Source: Bacteroidales bacterium | GTDB taxonomy: Bacteria > Bacteroidota > Bacteroidia > Bacteroidales > UBA3824 | Assembly: GCA_017530465.1 (NCBI GenBank) | Contig: JAFXMJ010000152.1 | Location: 1-6,979 of the forward strand | Direction: 5' to 3' | Length of the DNA stretch: 6,979 bases | Part shown: positions 1-6,259 of the stretch, one piece after another | How positions within the stretch are numbered: the first letter of the stretch is position 1 | How the letters are laid out: each line of letters starts with the position of its first letter | Notes under the pieces: generated by a model | What the model was told of the DNA's origin: nothing | Database searches by the model: none | What the model saw: only the letters and a program-made list of their open reading frames with translations | Made by a program: the position numbers and the translations under genes

Positions 1-2759
1 AAAATCAGCGGAATGCAGCACATAATGATTATCGGCTTGCGGAAACAATTGAACAGCATTATCAAAATCGCTATAATCAGCACGATAGCGAGCGGGAAAT
101 TCTTAAACAAATACCGCATAGAATCCTGACTTGCACGGTATTCGCCCTCCCAACTCATCGTGTAACCTTCGGGAAGTTCGATGGATTCGATGGCTTCCAA
201 AATATCTGCACGAGCCGCATCCGCCGAACATCCGGGCATCGGGTTGCTCTGCGCACGCATTGCACGCTCACTGTTGCTGCGAAGCACCATCGGGTCGTCC
301 CATTTGATTGATACTCCGTTAGTTGCCTGACTGAGCGGCTTGGCTGCAAACATCTGTCCGAGGAGTTCTTCCTTGGTGACTGCGCCCGTGAAAACGCCCT
401 TGATTGCGTCGGGATCCAAGATGCCAGTGATTGCCGGAATCATTGCAAACACCGGCACATTGCTCAGTGATTCAATGGGTTTGCCATCCTTGCTGACGGT
501 CTTTACGTAGATATTTTCGGTGGAATTTCCATCATAAAAAACGCCCATCGGAATACCGCCCGCCGACGCCAAAAGGCTCGTTCCAACGTCGCCACGGCTC
601 AGTCCCATCGCACGCGCAACAGGCTGATTATAATCAACTTCAAAGTAAGGCACTTTGTCCTCCCAATCGGTTGTTACGAGGCAGTTTTTGTCGGAATTGC
701 GCATAATCTCCGTAGCCTGATTTACAAGCGAGCGCAAAACCGCCGGGTCGGGGCCCTTGAACATCACCTCAACGGGATATTTTTTGTACATCAGGTTGTA
801 ACGTTTGAGGCGCACGTATGCCTGTGGATAGTTTTCGGTGAGATAAACCTGAATCTCGTCCATTGATTTTACGAGGGCTTCGGGACTTTCAAAATCCACA
901 ATCAACTCGCCGTAACTCATCGACGGCTCGGCAATGGAGCGCACCAAATTATAACGTCCGGGAGTGCCGCCGATTGAGCGTGTAACGTGTTGAATGTCAG
1001 AACGCTCCATCAAATACGTTTCAATCTCCTCCAAGTCGGTGCGCACAACATCGGAGCGGCTGCCCTCGTGGAGTTTGTATTCAATGTAGAGCTGATTGTA
1101 ATTCATATCGGGGAAAAATCCCTGTTTCAAAAACTTGTAGCAATACGCGCTTATAAGTACCAAAACCACAGCGATTATGATGGACGTAACGCGGTGCGAA
1201 AGTCCCGCCATCAAAATTTTGCGCAAAATCGGCGTAAACTTGTCCTGTTTTTCGTCGCCATCATTTTTGGGCTTCACGCGCAACGAAATGCTTGCCTGCA
1301 ACGGCACATACGTCAACGCTAAAACCCAACTAAGCAACAGGCTGACAGCCAACACGATGAACAAGTCGCGAACGTAAGTGCCGGCGGTGTCAGGGCTCAT
1401 AAAAATCGGCAGGAACGCCAAAATCGCTATCAACGTAGCACCAAACAACGGCATTGCGGTCTTTTGACCAATGCTAATCATTGCCGTCCGGCGGTCGATG
1501 CCGCGTTGCAAATCCACATCTATGCCGTCGATGATGACTATCGCATTATCTACCAACATGCCCATCGCCAAAATGAACGCACCGAGCGAAACCCTCTGCA
1601 ATGTGCCGTCCAACATGCTGAGCACCGCAAACGAGCCTATCACAGTGAACACCAACGTCGCGCCGATTATCAATCCCGAGCGCAGTCCCATCGTCAATAC
1701 CAACGCCAAAACCACAATTATAACCGATTCCACAAGGTTGATTAAGAATGTGTTGAGGGCTTCGGTAACACGCTCCGACTGGAAGAAAACCTTGTTGAAA
1801 CTAATGCCGGCGGGGATGCGCGACGATTGAAGTTCTTTGATTTTTTCATCTACCTTAACGCCAATTTTAGTGATGTCGGTGCCGTGCAAAGCCGAAACCA
1901 AAATACCGAGCGCAGGTTTGGAATCATAAAACATTTCGTTCCTTACCGGCTCCTCCCATCCTTCCTCGATTTTTGCAATGTCGCGCAGGCGGATTTGGTC
2001 GTCCTCGTGACCTTGGATGAAGACATTGGAAATATCATCTACGTTGGTATATTTGTCATTGACAGCCACTTTGATGCGCGAATCTGCGGTCTCAAAATAT
2101 CCCGAATATACGGTCTTGTTTTGACCTTGCATAGTGCTAATGACCTCCAAAGGCATCACGCCGAGGTTTGCCATCTTGTCCTCATAAAGGGAGATGTTGA
2201 TGCACTTTTTGCGCTCGCCATAGACGACCACATTGCTGATGCCTTCGATGGTGTTGATTTCACGTTTTACATAATCGGCGTAGTCGCTAAGTTCCTTATA
2301 ATCAAAACCATCCGAGGTCATTGCATAAAACAATCCGAACACGTCGCCAAAATCGTCCTTCACAATGCTCTGACGTGCGCCGTCGGGCAATGAAGACTGC
2401 AAATCATTGATTTTGCGCCTCAAATTGTCCCAAACTTGCTGCACTTCCTTGTCGGGGCAGGTCTTGGCGAGTTCCACGGTAATCATACTCATATCGTTCA
2501 TACTGCGCGACGTAACATCGCTCACGTACTTGACCTGACGGATGCCTTTTTCGAGCACGTCGGTAACTTCGAGTTCCACCTGATATGGCGACGCGCCGGG
2601 ATAGACCGTCACCACCATCGCTTGCTTGACGGCAATCTCGGGATCCTCCAATTTGCTCATATTGTAATACGACATCATACCGCCGCACACGAGCACAATC
2701 AAGAGGAACGCAACGAGTTTGCTGTTGTCCAACGCCCACGAACCTAAATCTTTTTTCAT
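1..2759 (-). CDS. RND-family efflux pump, inner-membrane permease subunit (3' end beyond window)
   Basis: This is the proton-driven inner-membrane transporter of a tripartite RND efflux complex, which passes substrates from the periplasm or inner membrane to an outer-membrane channel. From the ATG at 2759 the frame stays open for 919 codons to the window edge; family members are about 1,020-1,050 residues, so roughly the last 100-130 are missing. Visible: TM1 at about residues 14-30, then KLEDPEI and YPGASP typical of the porter-domain start; a TM2-TM6 block at about 330-490; TM7 near 520-540; TM8 near 885-905. TM9-TM12 are off the window. TM4 carries GMLVDNAIVIIDGI with D404 matching AcrB Asp407, while the Asp408 position is Asn405. 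The gene overlaps the upstream adaptor by 4 bases and has a strong Shine-Dalgarno, so they should be translated together. By eye the region is more GC-rich than the genes at the right. The substrate (drug, bile salt, metal) cannot be told; the motif does not look like a dedicated CzcA/CusA metal pump. Family assignment is very secure. Confidence 0.95.
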   Translation of the reverse strand, partial: MKKDLGSWALDNSKLVAFLLIVLVCGGMMSYYNMSKLEDPEIAVKQAMVVTVYPGASPYQVELEVTDVLEKGIRQVKYVSDVTSRSMNDMSMITVELAKTCPDKEVQQVWDNLRRKINDLQSSLPDGARQSIVKDDFGDVFGLFYAMTSDGFDYKELSDYADYVKREINTIEGISNVVVYGERKKCINISLYEDKMANLGVMPLEVISTMQGQNKTVYSGYFETADSRIKVAVNDKYTNVDDISNVFIQGHEDDQIRLRDIAKIEEGWEEPVRNEMFYDSKPALGILVSALHGTDITKIGVKVDEKIKELQSSRIPAGISFNKVFFQSERVTEALNTFLINLVESVIIVVLALVLTMGLRSGLIIGATLVFTVIGSFAVLSMLDGTLQRVSLGAFILAMGMLVDNAIVIIDGIDVDLQRGIDRRTAMISIGQKTAMPLFGATLIAILAFLPIFMSPDTAGTYVRDLFIVLAVSLLLSWVLALTYVPLQASISLRVKPKNDGDEKQDKFTPILRKILMAGLSHRVTSIIIAVVLVLISAYCYKFLKQGFFPDMNYNQLYIEYKLHEGSRSDVVRTDLEEIETYLMERSDIQHVTRSIGGTPGRYNLVRSIAEPSMSYGELIVDFESPEALVKSMDEIQVYLTENYPQAYVRLKRYNLMYKKYPVEVMFKGPDPAVLRSLVNQATEIMRNSDKNCLVTTDWEDKVPYFEVDYNQPVARAMGLSRGDVGTSLLASAGGIPMGVFYDGNSTENIYVKTVSKDGKPIESLSNVPVFAMIPAITGILDPDAIKGVFTGAVTKEELLGQMFAAKPLSQATNGVSIKWDDPMVLRSNSERAMRAQSNPMPGCSADAARADILEAIESIELPEGYTMSWEGEYRASQDSMRYLFKNFPLAIVLIIAILIMLFNCFRKPIIIMCCIPLI

Positions 2760-3811
2760 AGCAAACCTCCTACATTGGATTTGGCCTTGGCGGGAAGCAC
2801 CTTGACCTTTTGGTTTTCAAAAACAGAATTGATGCCCGCGCTCACAACCCTCTCGCCGGTCGAAAGTCCTTGTTTTACAGCCACCGAGCCGTCGAGTTTC
2901 ACTTCCTGCGGCACGATGACACGCTTTTCGAGGGTGTTGTCGTCGCGGATTACCCATACGCAGGTGTTGCCGTCGCTCTCAAACATACACGACAGCGGAA
3001 TCACGGGTATGTCGCGCTCGTCGGATTTGAAGTTGATGTCAACCATCACCGTCGCACCGGGCGCGGGAGTTACGCCGCCGTTGTTTTTCAGGGCGAGGCG
3101 CATACCGTAGAGTTGGTTGAGGTTCGATTTTTGGTTGATGCCGAGGATTGTGGTTTGGAAATCGACGCCCGGAATCAGTTCCGAATGGCAAACGCACGAC
3201 ACAATCTTGTCCCTGCGCATAAAGTCAGTGGCAGAAATGTTGATTTCCACCTCCGGCGTGCCAGACGCAAACATCGAAACCACCGGCATACCCGCGCCGA
3301 TAGTCTCGCCCGATTCGTAGAGATATTTTTGGATGTAACCATCAAACGGCGCACGCAACTTGGTGTCCGCCAATTGGTTTCTGTGGTTTTCATATTTTGC
3401 AGTGATTTGTTGGAGACCGTACTTCGCCTTCTCGTATTGGCTGAGGGTAACGCTCTTTTTTTCATACAGAGCCATCACGCGCTCGCATTCCGCCTTGGTC
3501 TGTTTGTACTCAGCCTCGGTGGCCTGAAATTGCAAGGCATAATCCCGCGAATCCATCTCGCAAATCACCTCGCCCTTTCGCACAAAGTCGCCCTGTTTTT
3601 TGAGGTTTCTGAGTATCGTGCCCGACACCCTAAAAGCGATGTTGACGTCCTCCGTGGCCTTGATTTTGCCCGGATACGAAACAATGATTTTCTGCGCGGT
3701 AGTGCCCACGGTGTCGGCCTTCACCGTTACCGCAAACTCCGTTTTTTGCTGTTCAGAGCCGCATGCCACCAACAAGAGGCAGACCGCCGCCGTCAAAACA
3801 AATTTTCTCAT
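2756..3811 (-). CDS. RND efflux membrane-fusion (periplasmic adaptor) lipoprotein, HlyD/AcrA type
   Basis: The 351-residue product is the periplasmic adaptor that bridges an RND pump to an outer-membrane channel. It begins with a lipoprotein signal, MRKFVLTAAVCLLLVACGS, with a lipobox LVAC and lipidation expected at Cys17; the following Gly-Ser does not look like an inner-membrane retention signal by the E. coli Asp+2 rule, but that rule may not apply here. Domain order: first half of the lipoyl (biotinyl-like) domain at about 50-90 (FRVSGTI, KGEVICEMD), a short alpha-helical coiled-coil hairpin at about 92-150 rich in Glu, Lys and Gln, second lipoyl half at about 150-182 (LRAPFDGYI, GETIGAGMPV), beta-barrel at about 185-262, and membrane-proximal domain at about 265-340 (IPLSCMF, GERVVSAGI). 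Length is typical. It is the first gene of the operon, 4-base overlap with the pump, and has its own promoter. The start at 3811 fits the signal peptide, and no in-frame alternative is as good. Confidence 0.94.
   Translation of the reverse strand: MRKFVLTAAVCLLLVACGSEQQKTEFAVTVKADTVGTTAQKIIVSYPGKIKATEDVNIAFRVSGTILRNLKKQGDFVRKGEVICEMDSRDYALQFQATEAEYKQTKAECERVMALYEKKSVTLSQYEKAKYGLQQITAKYENHRNQLADTKLRAPFDGYIQKYLYESGETIGAGMPVVSMFASGTPEVEINISATDFMRRDKIVSCVCHSELIPGVDFQTTILGINQKSNLNQLYGMRLALKNNGGVTPAPGATVMVDINFKSDERDIPVIPLSCMFESDGNTCVWVIRDDNTLEKRVIVPQEVKLDGSVAVKQGLSTGERVVSAGINSVFENQKVKVLPAKAKSNVGGLL
2766..2771 (-). promoter_or_regulatory. Strong Shine-Dalgarno for the RND pump, inside the end of the adaptor gene
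   Basis: On the minus strand AGGAGG lies 6 bases before the ATG at 2759, within the last codons of the adaptor gene, where it encodes part of its VGGLL terminus. The adaptor stop TGA overlaps the pump ATG as ATGA. Bacteroidota genes usually lack strong Shine-Dalgarno sequences, and none is obvious before the other genes here. The layout suggests translational coupling or reinitiation that keeps adaptor and pump levels matched. Confidence 0.8.
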
Positions 3812-3836
3812 AATTATATACTTTGTTATTACGGCT

Positions 3837-3867
3837 GCAAAATTAGCAATAATTTATAAAAAAACAA
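3837..3867 (-). promoter_or_regulatory. Bacteroidetes-type promoter for the efflux operon
   Basis: On the minus strand TAATTTTGC (3845 down to 3837) matches the -7 consensus TAnnTTTGY exactly. TTG (3867 down to 3865, in the context TATTG) lies 19 bases upstream as a weaker -33 box. Transcription would start near 3832, leaving a leader of about 20 bases before the adaptor ATG. The rest of the 110-base gap (3812-3921) is AT-rich. I find no clear hairpin plus T-run terminating the upstream GH97 gene, so some readthrough into the efflux operon is possible. I see no recognisable operator. Confidence 0.7.
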
Positions 3868-3921
3868 TATTAAAAACACGGAGAAAAATGTTCAAAAAGT
3901 AAGATTTTGAGGGAGGACCTG

Positions 3922-4125
3922 TCAATATCTTATTTTGAACGATTTGCCGTTAATTATCACAATAACGACACCTTCGACATTGCCACCAAGACGGACTTCG
4001 TCGTGGTTAGTGTTGGTAACACCTATTTTGAGGACACGACCATTAACATCAATAATCGTGTATTCAAGATTTGGCTTAGATTCAATGTAAATCACACGGT
4101 CGTAAGCCCAAACCTTTGTAGTTGG
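3922..4125 (-). other. C-terminal type IX secretion (Por) sorting domain of the GH97 enzyme
   Basis: The last ~67 residues have the beta-sandwich pattern of type A type IX sorting domains: a YTIIDVNGRVLKIG strand-turn-strand segment at 689-702, then a segment ending EGVVIVIINGKSFKIRY at 718-734, resembling the usual pattern of hydrophobic strand, NG/DG turn and basic end. In this family the domain directs a periplasmic protein through the outer membrane and is then cleaved, with the protein often attached to anionic lipopolysaccharide. Recognition is by pattern only, and the conserved Gly-Tyr of the usual GVY motif is Gly-Val-Val here. Confidence 0.75.
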
Positions 4126-6126
4126 ATTCTCAATCTGGATTTCTGATGTTGGAGTTGGCAGATTGTCTGATGTCTCATCAGACGAATTATCGGTCTGATT
4201 ATCATCTTTTGGTTCGTCTTTTTGCTCGTCCTTTGGTTCGTCTTTCGAGTCATCTTGCGAATCTATGAAAACATTTGATTTTGAAACAAGGGCAACTGCG
4301 CCACCATTTGCCTTCAAATCAAGTTCAAGGACGTCTGACGAGGAAATCATTTTGACAGTTCGTCTGATGCTATTAGACGTATCTTCATAAATCGCCACAT
4401 AATAGTAATAGTTTGGATCAAGGAAATCCATACAAAGATGCGCTGTCCTTGCCTGATATGTATGCGTGGAGACAAACCATTTGTCGCCGGACTTGCGGGC
4501 AATTGAGAAATATTCACACGGTTTGCCTTCCAAAACTTTGGTGTCGTCCCATACTGTCGGCAACGCTCGAAAATATTCTATTTCAATGCTTTTGGGGTAT
4601 TCGTTTGGTTTACCATACCAAAAAATATGTTGAATAGGACAAAAAAAAGCCGTTGCGAGCGCGAGTTGGTGCCCCTTGGTGGTCGTCATCCCCTTGTAAG
4701 CTTCGTTGTTGTCGGGGTAACCTTTGTAACATATCGTGTAGTCGCCGCTACCACTCATATAGCGCGAAAACGGTAGCAAAGTGGTATGGTTGCCTTGGTT
4801 TTCGCGATGCTCGTTACCCTTGATGCCTTCGGTTGTCATCAGGTTTGGATATTGACGTTCAAGCCCAGTCTGACGTATTTCATCGTGCACGTTAACAATC
4901 ATTTGACGGTCGTATGCACCCTGAATTATCGAATATATTAAATTCAATCCATTCTTCGACTTGCCATCCATAAATCCAAGTTTAAGCCCCTTGACTCCCC
5001 AACTTTTGTAAAGGTCAAGCATCTGAGTATTGTCATAATTCTGCCACGCCACCTTGTTGACATACAGTATGATGCCAATTCCCTTTTCATTGGCATAGCG
5101 ACAACACTCCTGAATATTTAGTTCTGAAACGGGCTGCATCGGATTAGACTTCGCGTTATGTTCCTTGCTGTAACCAAGACCATACCAACCAGCATCCAAA
5201 AGCACGTACCCAAAATCCATCTTTTGGGCAAAATCAATCCTATTTTTCACAGAATCTGTGTGGAAATAATTGTTGGTGATGCAAGCCCTGAAAGTTTTGC
5301 CAGGCTTAATCCAATTGGTATTGTCAGTATTTTCCTGATTTAATGACCAAAGAATATACTTGCCGTCAAGCATTTTGACTGGATTCTCGCCAAAAACACA
5401 GTACCGCCACGATGTGCTGATATTGTAGGCGGAAGCGTATGTCTGCGAAAAAGTATAGACAGAATTTTTGAAACGTATCGTCAATGGAGCAGTCAAAGCG
5501 GGATTGTTGGCCTCGTTAATCAAAACACTAAGCCCCGACGAATTGACAAACAGCGGCGCAATCGATGTTCCCGACGAATTCGAGCCGTTGGTAGAATAAC
5601 CCGACTCCGTGCTTTTTTCGCTATAACACGTTGGATCGCACCCAACTAAATCCAAAGCCGTAAGATCTTCTGTAATTGAAATTTGCTGCTTTGACTTCAC
5701 ATCGTATTTCACCGCAACGCCTTCTTCGTATGCCCTAATCGTTACGTCGTATGAAATGTTGTTTTGGTTTGCAAAAGACAACACCATCTCACTGTAACGG
5801 TCTGTATAGGATTTTTTTTCGGCGATAGCGCTTGTGATAACGCCGTCGTATTGGGCAGTCCGCGCCTCAACAAAACTGTCGGAAGACGTACCAAGCGTAC
5901 CTTTGTTGGTCTGCACACCCAAATTCATCCTTACAGTTTTGTAGTCAATATTTTTTAGGGTAATGGTTGCCATCAATCGTTTGTTAGCGAACTGAACGTT
6001 ACACGACAAACCACCTTCGGGCGAAATTATCTCCGAAGAAAAATCCTGTCCATATACAGCGTTCAACGATAGCAACGCAATAAATACCGCAAGTAAGATG
6101 CGTTCAATAACAATTGTCCCTCTCAT
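3922..6126 (-). CDS. Secreted glycoside hydrolase family 97 enzyme with type IX secretion sorting domain
   Basis: This 734-residue product is predicted to hydrolyse alpha-glycosidic bonds (alpha-glucosidase or alpha-galactosidase type; specificity not assignable). The ATG at 6126 is preferred over an in-frame GTG at 6150, because that GTG falls at the predicted transcription start and the ATG gives a clean signal peptide (MRGTIVIERILLAVF..., cleavage likely after AVYG at 26). Domains: GH97 N-terminal beta-sandwich about 30-260 (FANKRLMATI; Glu205 in INEANNP is a candidate calcium ligand), TIM-barrel catalytic domain about 265-530 (WIKPGK, LLDAGWYG, GVKGLKLGFMDG, VHDEIRQTGLERQYPNLMTTEG, GNE, HTTLLPFSRYMSGSGDYT), C-terminal GH97 beta domain about 535-620, acidic linker about 623-655, sorting domain about 668-734. 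Glu439 in GNE is the likely general acid. The retaining-type nucleophile Asp is Gly384, and the base position reads Asp415-Glu416. No SusC/SusD or other glycan genes adjoin it. It has its own promoter and is divergent from the ATPase gene. GH97 assignment is strong; localisation is inferred. Confidence 0.93.
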   Translation of the reverse strand: MRGTIVIERILLAVFIALLSLNAVYGQDFSSEIISPEGGLSCNVQFANKRLMATITLKNIDYKTVRMNLGVQTNKGTLGTSSDSFVEARTAQYDGVITSAIAEKKSYTDRYSEMVLSFANQNNISYDVTIRAYEEGVAVKYDVKSKQQISITEDLTALDLVGCDPTCYSEKSTESGYSTNGSNSSGTSIAPLFVNSSGLSVLINEANNPALTAPLTIRFKNSVYTFSQTYASAYNISTSWRYCVFGENPVKMLDGKYILWSLNQENTDNTNWIKPGKTFRACITNNYFHTDSVKNRIDFAQKMDFGYVLLDAGWYGLGYSKEHNAKSNPMQPVSELNIQECCRYANEKGIGIILYVNKVAWQNYDNTQMLDLYKSWGVKGLKLGFMDGKSKNGLNLIYSIIQGAYDRQMIVNVHDEIRQTGLERQYPNLMTTEGIKGNEHRENQGNHTTLLPFSRYMSGSGDYTICYKGYPDNNEAYKGMTTTKGHQLALATAFFCPIQHIFWYGKPNEYPKSIEIEYFRALPTVWDDTKVLEGKPCEYFSIARKSGDKWFVSTHTYQARTAHLCMDFLDPNYYYYVAIYEDTSNSIRRTVKMISSSDVLELDLKANGGAVALVSKSNVFIDSQDDSKDEPKDEQKDEPKDDNQTDNSSDETSDNLPTPTSEIQIENPTTKVWAYDRVIYIESKPNLEYTIIDVNGRVLKIGVTNTNHDEVRLGGNVEGVVIVIINGKSFKIRY
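4208..4255. repeat. 12-base imperfect tandem repeat encoding an acidic D-E-P-K linker
   Basis: Four consecutive 12-base units are read on the minus strand as variants of Asp-Glu-Pro-Lys (KDEPKDEQKDEPKDD). Units one and three share a perfect 14-base match, TTTGGTTCGTCTTT at 4208-4221 and 4232-4245 on the plus strand, 24 bases apart. Unit four is diverged. The whole linker, about 4162-4260, is dominated by Asp, Glu, Lys, Ser, Asn and Gln and separates the catalytic part from the sorting domain. Because the unit is a multiple of three, gain or loss of units would keep the frame. Confidence 0.85.
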
Positions 6127-6153
6127 TGTATTACCTTTTTTAATTATCACAAC

Positions 6154-6186
6154 GCAAAGTTAGTGAGTTCTTTTTGAATGAACAAA
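6154..6186 (-). promoter_or_regulatory. Bacteroidetes-type promoter for the GH97 gene
   Basis: On the minus strand TTTG (6186 down to 6183) is followed after 20 bases by TAACTTTGC (6162 down to 6154), an exact match to TAnnTTTGC. Transcription should start near 6150, giving a leader of about 24 bases before the ATG at 6126. This placement argues against the in-frame GTG at 6150 as the start. A weak AAGG lies 7 bases before the ATG. Confidence 0.78.
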
Positions 6187-6204
6187 GGAAACCATTGAAA
6201 AAAA

Positions 6205-6237
6205 TTTGCGAAATCAGAAATTAAACCTTATATTTGC
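6205..6237 (+). promoter_or_regulatory. Bacteroidetes-type promoter for the AAA-ATPase-like gene
   Basis: TTTG at 6205-6208 is followed after 20 bases by TATATTTGC at 6229-6237, again an exact TAnnTTTGC. The predicted transcription start is near 6242, with a leader of about 18 bases and a weak AGGA at 6251-6254 before the ATG at 6260. Its -33 box is 18 bases from the -33 box of the opposite GH97 promoter, so the two promoters are back to back without overlap. Confidence 0.78.
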
Positions 6238-6259
6238 ATAACCAAAAATCAGGATTATT

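Noticed and set aside
1827..2393. A plus-strand open frame of 188 codons inside the pump gene, and others near it.
   Set aside because: The opposite strand encodes a continuous, well-recognised RND protein. The plus-strand product shows no domain and has no promoter or ribosome-binding site.
2810..3859. A long plus-strand open frame (349 codons) antisense to almost the whole adaptor gene.
   Set aside because: Its product is rich in His, Arg and Val with no recognisable domain, and it arises as a shadow of the GC-biased adaptor codons. The minus-strand frame has a lipoprotein signal and all adaptor domains.
3870..3921. A possible intrinsic terminator after the GH97 gene.
   Set aside because: There are T-rich stretches and a short GAACATT-like symmetry on the minus strand, but no GC-rich stem followed by a T-run.
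3837..3921. A possible small gene or non-coding RNA in the gap between the GH97 and adaptor genes.
   Set aside because: The gap is only 110 bases, mostly promoter and AT-rich sequence, with no open frame or structure I can support.
6127..6150. GTG start at 6150 for the GH97 gene, adding 8 residues.
   Set aside because: It lies at the predicted transcription start, and the extension (MIIKKGNT) weakens the signal peptide. The ATG at 6126 is better.
3950..6152. A 13-base direct repeat, TTAATTATCACAA, at 3950-3962 and 6140-6152, flanking the GH97 gene.
   Set aside because: It is AT-rich, one copy is inside the coding sequence, and a match of this length is not unlikely by chance in 7 kb. There is no sign of insertion or transposase.
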